NCBI RefSeq assembly: GCF_002441855.2
Contig: NZ_CP029487.1
Location: forward strand, 62,001-126,000
DNA: 64,000 nucleotides
DNA from: Eubacterium maltosivorans
GTDB lineage: Bacteria > Bacillota > Clostridia > Eubacteriales > Eubacteriaceae
Reading direction: 5' to 3'
Shown here: one piece after another, positions 57,860 to 64,000 of the stretch
How positions within the stretch are numbered: the stretch's first letter is position 1
How the letters are laid out: each line of letters begins with the position of its first letter
The notes under the pieces: model-generated
Databases searched by the model: none
Seen by the model: the letters and a program-made list of their open reading frames with translations, nothing else
Told to the model about the DNA's origin: nothing
Translations under genes and position numbers: made by a program

Positions 57860-58377
57860 AACAGAAACTTATCGTCCTGACGCTGGTCCTGGGCCTGCTC
57901 CTCGCAGCCGCGCCAGCCCCGGCCGCCGGCCAGGAGATCCGGCCAGACTCCTCCACCCTGGAGGCCGAGGGGCAGGTGCCCATCGATATAACCCTCGACG
58001 AGGGCTATGTGGTGCTCATCCCCGGCGATATCACCATCGCGCCCGGCGTCGGCGGCCGGGACTACGCTGTGGGAAATGTGGGCCTGACCGAGGCGCACCT
58101 GCTGCCGGGCCGCCAGGTGCGGCTGGGCCTGCCGCAGCGCATTCAGCTGGACAGCGCCGTGAAGGCCGGCAACACCGTCGAGGCCGGCCCTTTCATCGGC
58201 GCGGTGGGCGGCGCAAAGCAGAGTGAAGCGCCCCTGGCGCTGGAGAACCCCACGCCCGTGGGCGTCACCTTCGCGCCCCACGCCTTCGCGGACGCGGTGG
58301 CCGGCAGCTACCGCGGCGCCATGATCTACAATGTGTGGATCGCCCAGGAAGCAGAGCAGGACGGACAAATTAAATAA
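57856..58377 (+). CDS. Secreted beta-rich protein, paralog 2
   Basis: The 173-residue protein has a signal peptide (KQKLIVLTLVLGLLLAAAPA) and a mature region opening IDITLDEGYVVLIPGDITIA, carrying the YVVLIP version of the shared motif. It aligns best with paralog 1: AVGNVGLTEAHLLPGRQVRL versus ALGEVCAAQVSLPEGKALQV. No cysteines, no anchor. It ends with strand GAMIYNVWIAQ. ATGA overlap with the upstream gene implies coupled translation. Confidence 0.75.
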   Translation: MKQKLIVLTLVLGLLLAAAPAPAAGQEIRPDSSTLEAEGQVPIDITLDEGYVVLIPGDITIAPGVGGRDYAVGNVGLTEAHLLPGRQVRLGLPQRIQLDSAVKAGNTVEAGPFIGAVGGAKQSEAPLALENPTPVGVTFAPHAFADAVAGSYRGAMIYNVWIAQEAEQDGQIK

Positions 58378-58396
58378 AACAACAAGGAGAAGCATC

Positions 58397-58867
58397 ATGG
58401 AAAGCTCAAAAATAAAAAACACGGTGATCATTACACTGGCCCTGCTGCTGTTAGCAGCCATCGGGGTGATTGTCTGGTATCTGACCAGCCCGCCGACGTC
58501 CGGGGCCGATCAGGGCATTGTGAAGCTCACCCCCACGCCCGCAGGGGAGACAGCCCCGGACGGCATCCAGATTCCCGGCTATGCCAGCCTGGAGGCGGAC
58601 AGCACTACCGGCGAGCTGCAGGTGCTGTTCCAGAATCCAGAGGGCAACCCCTGCACCTTCCAGATCGAGCTCATCCTCAAGGATACGGGCGAGAGCGTCT
58701 ATAAATCTCCGGACATCGAGCCCGGCTTTGGCGTTGAGCGTCCACGACTCAGCAAAACCCCGGCGCCCGGGGCCTACGCCGCTGTTATCACCTACACGAC
58801 CCAGAGCCTGGAGGACAAAACCCCCATGAACGGCGCCTCGGTCGAGACAACGCTCGTGGTTCAATAA
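58397..58867 (+). CDS. Membrane-anchored extracellular protein of the secreted-protein operon
   Basis: From ATG 58397 (AAGGAGA six bases upstream, 156 residues). A short cytoplasmic ESSKIKN is followed by one hydrophobic helix without a signal-peptidase site (TVIITLALLLLAAIGVIVWY), so it is likely a membrane anchor. The extracellular part has strands LQVLFQNPEGNPCTFQIELI, GESVYKSPDIEPGFG, and AYAAVITYTTQSL. The pattern of a ligand-like acid-rich loop before VYKSP..I.PG is reminiscent of accessory domains in Gram-positive surface systems. Function unknown; it may be an assembly or docking protein for the secreted paralogs. Confidence 0.7.
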   Translation: MESSKIKNTVIITLALLLLAAIGVIVWYLTSPPTSGADQGIVKLTPTPAGETAPDGIQIPGYASLEADSTTGELQVLFQNPEGNPCTFQIELILKDTGESVYKSPDIEPGFGVERPRLSKTPAPGAYAAVITYTTQSLEDKTPMNGASVETTLVVQ

Positions 58868-58922
58868 GCGATTGATAGAAAAGGCAGAAAGATAAAAAAT
58901 ACGTCCTAAAGGAGAGATAACA

Positions 58923-59474
58923 ATGAAAACAGTAAAAAAGCAAGCCGCTGCTTTGGGTCTGATTCTGGCCATCTTATTTGCAGCCCGTCCCGTTCTGGCC
59001 GCGGACCCGACGCCGACGCCGCAGACCGAGGTGACAGCCTCCTTCAAGACCCTCACGCAGTACACCCTTGTCATTCCCAAATCGGTTGAGTTCGGCGAGC
59101 AGTACATGAAAAATGGGGCCTCCTGGCAGGAGAATGTGAATGGCGGCAGCCTCTACCTGAAGGACGTCGACCAAGACGCCATGGCCCAGGATTATAAGGT
59201 GCGCGTGACGATAAAGGACGACCAGCCCAGCGGCGCGGCAGGCTTCAGCCTCAAGCGCGCCGACGGCGCGTACATTCCCTATACGGTTTTAAAGGCCGAC
59301 GGGAGTACCCCAGTGGCCTGGGGCGGCGAGGCCATCCTCTTTGACAAGACCAACTACCAGCCCGACGCTGCCCAGACCCGCCTGACCCTGAAGGTGGACA
59401 GCCCCGCCGGCACCGGCAGCGCCGGAACCTACAAAGATACCGTGACCTACGCCGCCAGCGTGGTGATTCCATAG
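58923..59474 (+). CDS. Secreted beta-rich protein, paralog 3
   Basis: The 183-residue protein has a signal peptide ending LAA before DPTPTPQ, a short Pro/Thr spacer, then VTASFKTLTQYTLVIPKSVE with the shared motif YTLVIP. Later strands: GGSLYLKDV, YKVRVTIKD, RLTLKVDSP, and a final GTYKDTVTYAASVVIP. That last pattern (G-T-Y-x-D-T-V-T-Y) is common in bacterial Ig-like or fimbria-like secreted domains. It closely resembles paralog 4 and paralog 5 at the motif. AAAGGAGAG precedes the ATG. Confidence 0.75.
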   Translation: MKTVKKQAAALGLILAILFAARPVLAADPTPTPQTEVTASFKTLTQYTLVIPKSVEFGEQYMKNGASWQENVNGGSLYLKDVDQDAMAQDYKVRVTIKDDQPSGAAGFSLKRADGAYIPYTVLKADGSTPVAWGGEAILFDKTNYQPDAAQTRLTLKVDSPAGTGSAGTYKDTVTYAASVVIP

Positions 59475-59534
59475 GGCTTTCCAGGGGACCAAAGACACCC
59501 CGGGGGCTGAGCCCATGCCAAAGGAGGCACAATT

Positions 59535-60146
59535 ATGAAAAAGAAAATGACCGCTCTGGCGCTGGCCCTGGGCCTGCTCCTCGCCGCCCGGCCTGTCCTG
59601 GCGGAGCCCCTGCCAGGCCCGACGCTGCGCCCGACACCGGGGACAGCCATCGAGTGCGAAAATGGCGTGGGGAACGGGCAGAGCGGGATAAACGCCACGT
59701 TCCAGGGCCCCGACTATACCCTGGTCGTTCCTGCGAAGCTGGAGTTCGGCGCGCTGTACTGGAATAAAAACAGTACCTATGAAAAGAATCTGACCAAGAA
59801 GGACCTGTATATCGGTCAGATGACAGCCGGATACTTTGAGAGCGGCTGGAAAATTCAGGTGAACGCAGACAGCGGCCAGGTTAAGGAAGGCAGTTTTGCC
59901 CTGTCAAACGCCAAGGGCGACACCATTCCTTTTAAGGTGACCGACGCCGCGGGCCGCGAGGTTGGGCTGAACGGCGCGCTCGCCACCCTTGCCCAAACAG
60001 GGCCGGAGGACGCGGCCCTCGCCACCCTCAGGCTCACGCCGCCCCAGAGCGAAACCCAGCTGAACCTCGAATATTCGGGGTCGCTGATCTTTACGACCAG
60101 ACTGGTACCACCGGAGCCAGTTGCTAAACAGGAGGTAAATCCATGA
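59535..60146 (+). CDS. Secreted beta-rich protein, paralog 4
   Basis: The 203-residue protein has a signal peptide (KKKMTALALALGLLLAARPV) with cleavage near LAEP, a Pro/Thr-rich spacer, then INATFQGPDYTLVVPAKLEF. That matches paralog 3 residue by residue at the motif (TASFKTLTQYTLVIPKSVEF). The final strand region is LEYSGSLIFTTRLVP. Stop overlaps the next ATG by 4 bases. Same role inferred as its paralogs. Confidence 0.75.
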   Translation: MKKKMTALALALGLLLAARPVLAEPLPGPTLRPTPGTAIECENGVGNGQSGINATFQGPDYTLVVPAKLEFGALYWNKNSTYEKNLTKKDLYIGQMTAGYFESGWKIQVNADSGQVKEGSFALSNAKGDTIPFKVTDAAGREVGLNGALATLAQTGPEDAALATLRLTPPQSETQLNLEYSGSLIFTTRLVPPEPVAKQEVNP

Positions 60147-60994
60147 AAAAGAAAATCATTTCCGCACTGCTGGCCCTGTGCCTGCTGACCACCGCATACC
60201 CGGCTCACGCCGAGTCCGGCGCAGACGACGCCTCCACAGATCCGCTGCCCAGCGTCACAATTCAACCGTCGACTGAGCAGAGCGCCGTGACAGCCACCTA
60301 TCAAAACGCCCCCACCTATACCCTCATCGTTCCCGAAAACATTCGCATGGGAAACTACGGCGCCCTCTATATCCACGACGATAATGCCCGGAAAGCGGGT
60401 TTTAACGTCACGCTGAAGCTGCCGGAATCGACAGGCTCCAATGAGGTGCTGCAGCCCGGTTACAAGGTGGACGTCAGCGTGTACGGCGACAACGGAGGTG
60501 ATTCGGATACTAAGGCTTTCACCCTGAAGGGGAGGGAAGAGGGTGCTCCTGAGGAAGAGAAACTCCCTGGGCTGCTCCCGTACAGCGTGTCCAAATGGAA
60601 CAGTACAGATTACCCGCTGGCGCCCGGCAAGGCGCCCAACGACGCCGATGTGAACAATGATGAAAAGTGGACCGAAATCCAGCCGGACGAGGTGCTCGCG
60701 AGCTTCAGAATCAACGTGTACCCTCACCCGTTATCGTCCACGGAGGATTCAAAATCAGATTACAGCGACGGCGACAACTACTACTATTACGCCTGGGGCA
60801 GGATAACCCTGGGTGATCTCCCCGAAGAAGCAAAGCAGATCGTGGCAGGCGGCGGGAAGGTGGAGTACGGCACAAGGCGGGACTGCGGATTTCTGCACTA
60901 CAAGGTCAGCCTTACAGTGGATACGCGTAACCCGAAGTTGGGCGTGGAGCGCAACCCGGACGTGAACGGTGATATCAACATCCCGATTCCCTGA
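60143..60994 (+). CDS. Secreted beta-rich protein, paralog 5 (largest)
   Basis: The 283-residue protein has a signal peptide (KKKIISALLALCLLTTAYPA), an acid-rich spacer, then VTATYQNAPTYTLIVPENIR with the YTLIVP motif. It is about 80 residues longer than its paralogs, with an acidic middle section (DSDTKAFTLKGREEGAPEEE) and a tyrosine-rich stretch (YSDGDNYYYYAWGRITLG). The end VNGDINIPIP lacks any sorting signal. It is the last gene of the operon; the repeat fragment R6 and a terminator follow. Confidence 0.75.
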   Translation: MKKKIISALLALCLLTTAYPAHAESGADDASTDPLPSVTIQPSTEQSAVTATYQNAPTYTLIVPENIRMGNYGALYIHDDNARKAGFNVTLKLPESTGSNEVLQPGYKVDVSVYGDNGGDSDTKAFTLKGREEGAPEEEKLPGLLPYSVSKWNSTDYPLAPGKAPNDADVNNDEKWTEIQPDEVLASFRINVYPHPLSSTEDSKSDYSDGDNYYYYAWGRITLGDLPEEAKQIVAGGGKVEYGTRRDCGFLHYKVSLTVDTRNPKLGVERNPDVNGDINIPIP

Positions 60995-60997
60995 TTT

Positions 60998-61085
60998 CTG
61001 AGCTGCCCACTGTCCACTATCCACTTTCAACTTAAAAAGCTTGCTTTTTAACGCTCTGTTTCTTGCTGTTAAAGTTTGTCGACCC
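60998..61085. repeat. Partial intergenic repeat R6
   Basis: Only the right arm is present: CTATCCACTTTCAACTTAAA, GCTTTTTAACGCTCTGTTTC and AAAGTTTGTCGAC. It matches the right end of R1 almost word for word. It is followed directly by the GATCGGCGCA hairpin, as in R1. The rest of the 288-base gap (61120-61282) is AT-rich with no clear feature. Confidence 0.85.
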
Positions 61086-61089
61086 TCTG

Positions 61090-61119
61090 AGATCGGCGCA
61101 GATCTGTGCCGATCTTTTT
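61090..61119 (+). terminator. GATCGGCGCA-type terminator of the secreted-protein operon
   Basis: AGATCGGCGCA and TGTGCCGATCT pair around GATC, followed by TTTTT. Confidence 0.85.
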
Positions 61120-61282
61120 GTGCGCAAAAATCCCCAATTCCCTGTTTTGATGTGGTAAAAGTAGATAAAATGTTATATAATAAGATAACAGACAATATCA
61201 CCATACGACGATCTGATTTGTAAACCATTAATCCCTCAGAAAAGCGGGAATTAAAGGGCCGTGTGAGAAATGAGGATAATAA

Positions 61283-63835
61283 TTGATAAAGAAATTAGAT
61301 AAAGAGAGAAGCCGATCCTATTTGAAATGGCTTTATTTTTTGATCGTGGTCGTTTTTGGGGTGATCATTGTCATCAGTATTCAGATGGTTGTCCGGAAAA
61401 TGGAGGACAGCGCAGTATCGACGAGCCAGTATCTGCTGGAACAGCTCCGGGATAATTTGTCCTATACCATGAAGGACGACAGCGAAGCCATCGCGTATTT
61501 TGCCGACACTCTGGATGTAAACGCGCCTCCCGCCGAGCTTCAGAGGGACATGGCCGCCTTTAAAGAAAATTATGGTTTCCTGGAGGTGGCGGTGCTGGAC
61601 CAGAATCAGGAAGGCTACAGCAGCACCGGCGAGGTCTTTCGCCTGCCAGACCAGGAGGTTCTGGAGGGCGGCGCTTTTACGGGCTTCAGCAACGCCTTTC
61701 ACGGCGGCGCGGGCGTCTGGGAGACCGACTACCGCGCGCCCATTGTGAGGGATGGCGCCGAGGCGGGTGCGGTGTACGTGCGCGTGCCCCTGAACAAATA
61801 CGGGGCCGATAATGCCATGACCTACTACGGCGGCCAGGGCATGGCCTACCTTTTTGACGTCAACACTAAAAAAATGGTGCTCATGCCCACCACGCCCAAC
61901 CTGATCATGAACTATATGAGCGAGATCGACATGGTGTTTACCGAGCTGGGCTTTGACAAAACCCTCATGGACACGTCGGTTTATCCCGCCATCGCCGGGA
62001 GGGAAAGGCTTGTGCTGCAGGGCCAGCTGGACGGCGAGCGGGTCTACATTACCCTGCTGCCCATGTCCAACCAGGAGAGCTGGTATATCTGCGGCATTGT
62101 GCCGGAATCTGCGGTTTTACAGGAGGCCAGCCTGATTTTGAAGATACTGTTCGGCGTTATGGCCGGCATGGGCGTGGTCATGCTCCTGGTTTTGGCCTAT
62201 GTGGTTTACGAGAGCCGGTGCGGCGCCCGCAGAAAGCAGGAGCAGCTGCAGGAAGCTGAGCTGCAGAACGCAGTCTACGACACTGTGGGCGACGCAAGCG
62301 ACACCATTCTGTGCGTGTTTAACAGAGAGCGTCAGACCTGCGACATCGTGTTTCACAACATCGTGCGGATTCTGGGCGTTGACGGAGACAGCCTGATGGC
62401 GGACAGCAGCGCGCTGGGGATGCTCTTAAACAGCCTCGTCCCCGGGCTTTACGGCCGCATGCTGCGGGGCGAGATCGACGCCGAGGAGGTCATTCCCCTT
62501 GTCTACGACCACCCCGTCCGGCACGAGCGGCGCAATATCCGCCTGACGGTCAAGCCGTTGAACATCGAGGGCAGGGCCTGCTACATGCTCATGATGGAGG
62601 ACATCACCGAGGACATGAAAATACAGATGTCGCTGCGGACTGCTCTGGAAAACGCCAACCAGGCCAATCAGGCCAAATCCGATTTCCTGTCCCGCATGAG
62701 CCACGATATCCGCACCCCCATCAACGCCATCATCGGTATGCGTGAGATCGCCGTACGCCATCTGGACGAGCCGGAGAAAATCAGTGACTGCCTGGGCAAG
62801 ATCGAGGTCAGCTCCCGGCATCTGCTGGAGCTGGTGAATGATATTCTGGATTTGTCCAAGATCGAGAGCGGCAAGCTGTCCCTGCGCAACGACCCCTTTA
62901 ATCTGACCGACTGTATGGCAGACGTCATGAGTATTATAAAGCCCCAGGCCCAAGCCAAGGGCCAGCGCCTTACCCTTGACGCCGAGAGAGTGGCCCACAA
63001 GCAGCTCATCGGCGACGACATGCGCCTGCAGCAGATCCTCATCAACCTGCTCAGCAATTCAGTCAAATACACCCAGGAGGGCGGGGAGATTGCCCTGACA
63101 CTGGAGGAAAGGCCCAGCACCCGGCGCGCCTACAGCACCTATGTGTTTACCGTGCGGGATAACGGCGTGGGCATGAGCGCGGAATTTATTGAAAAAATCG
63201 GGAAACCCTTTGAGCAGGAGACGAACATCTTCCACAAGAGCGAGCTGGGCAGCGGCCTCGGCCTGTCCATTGTCAAAAATCTGGTATCCCTCAAGGGCGG
63301 CACCCTGGATATTGAGAGCGAAAAAGGGCAGGGCACCACCACCCGGGTCGAGCTCACCTTTGAGATCGATGAGCAGTCCCGCCAGTCCGGAGCCAAACAG
63401 CCCGGCGCGGACGAGCAGTTCTCCACCGAGAGCCTGAAGGGCAGACGTGTGCTGGTGGTTGAGGATAACGCCCTCAACCGTGAGATTGCTGTAGAGCTGC
63501 TGCAAATGCAGGACATGGCAGTGGAAACCGCCGTGGACGGAAGGGATGCGGTCGCAAAGTTTAAGGAGAGCTCCCCGGGCCATTATGACCTGATTCTCAT
63601 GGATTTGCAGATGCCTGGCATGGATGGCTGCGAGGCCACCCGTATCATCCGCGGCCTGAGCCGGGACGACGCCAGAGCTGTGCCCATTGTGGCCATGACC
63701 GCCAACGCCTTCTCCGAGGACGTGAGCCGCTGCCGCCGCGCGGGCATGAACGCCCATCTCAGCAAGCCCATCGAGCTGGACGCCATGTACGCCTGCCTGG
63801 TGCGGCAGCTGGAAAAAAGGCCGGAAAAAAATTAG
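61283..63835 (+). CDS. Hybrid sensor histidine kinase with extracellular sensor, PAS-like and receiver domains
   Basis: The 850-residue protein starts at TTG 61283 behind TGAGGA. A membrane helix at about 15-36 and another at about 284-305 enclose an extracellular domain of about 245 residues, Cache-like in size (YRAPIVRDGAEAGAVYVRVP, PNLIMNYMSEI). A PAS-like segment follows (ILCVFNRERQTCDIVFHNI), then HisKA with SRMSHDIRTPINA (His 474). The HATPase has NLLSNSVKYT and GSGLGLSIVKNL. A C-terminal receiver has VVEDNALNRE and Asp 774 in LMDLQMPG. Such kinases often act with a substrate-binding lipoprotein; one begins 13 bases downstream. Its output regulator is not in the window. Confidence 0.9.
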   Translation: MIKKLDKERSRSYLKWLYFLIVVVFGVIIVISIQMVVRKMEDSAVSTSQYLLEQLRDNLSYTMKDDSEAIAYFADTLDVNAPPAELQRDMAAFKENYGFLEVAVLDQNQEGYSSTGEVFRLPDQEVLEGGAFTGFSNAFHGGAGVWETDYRAPIVRDGAEAGAVYVRVPLNKYGADNAMTYYGGQGMAYLFDVNTKKMVLMPTTPNLIMNYMSEIDMVFTELGFDKTLMDTSVYPAIAGRERLVLQGQLDGERVYITLLPMSNQESWYICGIVPESAVLQEASLILKILFGVMAGMGVVMLLVLAYVVYESRCGARRKQEQLQEAELQNAVYDTVGDASDTILCVFNRERQTCDIVFHNIVRILGVDGDSLMADSSALGMLLNSLVPGLYGRMLRGEIDAEEVIPLVYDHPVRHERRNIRLTVKPLNIEGRACYMLMMEDITEDMKIQMSLRTALENANQANQAKSDFLSRMSHDIRTPINAIIGMREIAVRHLDEPEKISDCLGKIEVSSRHLLELVNDILDLSKIESGKLSLRNDPFNLTDCMADVMSIIKPQAQAKGQRLTLDAERVAHKQLIGDDMRLQQILINLLSNSVKYTQEGGEIALTLEERPSTRRAYSTYVFTVRDNGVGMSAEFIEKIGKPFEQETNIFHKSELGSGLGLSIVKNLVSLKGGTLDIESEKGQGTTTRVELTFEIDEQSRQSGAKQPGADEQFSTESLKGRRVLVVEDNALNREIAVELLQMQDMAVETAVDGRDAVAKFKESSPGHYDLILMDLQMPGMDGCEATRIIRGLSRDDARAVPIVAMTANAFSEDVSRCRRAGMNAHLSKPIELDAMYACLVRQLEKRPEKN

Positions 63836-63847
63836 GAAGAGGAAAAG

Positions 63848-64000
63848 ATGAAAAAGAAAAGATTAACCCTGCTGTCACTGGCGCTGGCCCTGTGCCTGAG
63901 CCTGAGCGCCTGCGCCGGAAAAGACGCCCGTGTGGTAAGCAACGCCGGCGCAGAGGAAAAAAAGACCGAAATATCTCTGTTAACCACCGCCAACAACACT
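63848..64000 (+). CDS. Lipoprotein, start only (probable ABC substrate-binding protein)
   Basis: Fifty-one codons to the window edge. The N-terminus is KKKRLTLLSLALALCLSLSA followed by Cys, a clear lipobox (LSAC), then a charged spacer and EISLLTTANNT. This looks like the first strand of a family 1 extracellular solute-binding protein. GGAAGAGG lies upstream. It is likely co-transcribed with the hybrid kinase. Confidence 0.75.
   Translation, partial: MKKKRLTLLSLALALCLSLSACAGKDARVVSNAGAEEKKTEISLLTTANNT

Noticed and set aside
54813..61119. Secreted-protein operon as a classical LPxTG pilus island
   Set aside because: No sortase, no LPxTG backbone subunits and no Cna-type long subunits are present; only one short NPPTG-like tail is seen.
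1..64000. tRNA, rRNA, prophage or intact insertion sequences
   Set aside because: No tRNA-like, rRNA-like, transposase, integrase or phage structural sequence was recognised on either strand.

Overview
The window looks like a chromosomal segment of an anaerobic Gram-positive bacterium of the class Clostridia, probably close to Eubacterium. That placement is an inference. It rests on sigma-A type promoters (TTGACA/TATAAT, extended -10), strong AGGAGG ribosome binding sites, GC-rich coding DNA between AT-rich promoters, and protein families typical of Bacillota: DegV, SorC, BcrAB-like ABC exporter, MATE/PadR, RsgA with TTG start, LarB/LarC, and secreted proteins with a sortase-like tail. I found no rRNA, tRNA, CRISPR array, phage or intact insertion sequence.

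Layout. 0-6 kb: 3' part of an EAL c-di-GMP phosphodiesterase, a regulator with two GntR-type DNA-binding domains, a TetR regulator, DegV, and a FetAB-like ABC pair. 6.2-11.6 kb: a tight operon for lipid-linked sugar modification (DegT aminotransferase, ATP-grasp ligase, ArnC-like GT2, two SMR-type half-flippases, a small membrane protein, a GT-C-like transferase). 11.7-15.6 kb: nitroreductase, an alpha/alpha-toroid protein, a diaminopentanoate-dehydrogenase-like enzyme divergent from a D-2-hydroxyacid dehydrogenase. 15.9-19.6 kb: an ABC exporter with its two-component system. 19.7-24.6 kb: YbaK-type deacylase and a GpsA-like/SorC/FGGY-kinase polyol-type locus. 25.0-27.4 kb: a probable RnlA-like HEPN ribonuclease co-transcribed with a PHP phosphoesterase. 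27.5-32.6 kb: molybdenum cofactor genes (moeA, moeA-PBP fusion, moaA, moaC, MOSC). 32.7-40.2 kb: RelB/RelE-like pair, MATE/PadR, ArsR/EFR1 flavodoxin-ferredoxin, LysE/XRE-cupin, rsgA. 40.4-44.8 kb: HxlR regulator divergent from a LarC2-like gene, a 593-residue unknown, larB and larC1. 45.1-46.3 kb: GNAT and SRPBCC proteins. 46.3-53.7 kb: a magnesium operon with two MgtA pumps, MgtC and an orphan winged-helix protein. 54.2-54.7 kb: a rearrangement scar. 54.8-61.0 kb: a two-component system followed by seven small secreted or membrane-anchored proteins, five of them apparent paralogs. 61.3 kb to the end: a hybrid sensor kinase and the start of a lipoprotein.

Two features recur in the non-coding DNA. 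One is a 200-320 bp intergenic repeat family whose arms are built from GTTGAAA/GTGGAAA-like heptads around GC-rich palindromes. The other is a set of near-identical terminator hairpins (AGATCGGCGCAA...TTGCGCCGATCT), several of which bracket those repeats.

The best candidates for undescribed biology are the Lar-type locus with its unknown 593-residue protein and perfect-palindrome operator, the HEPN/PHP pair, the secreted-paralog operon, and the composite repeat family. Every family call comes from reading the translated sequence and remembered motifs; no database search was run.
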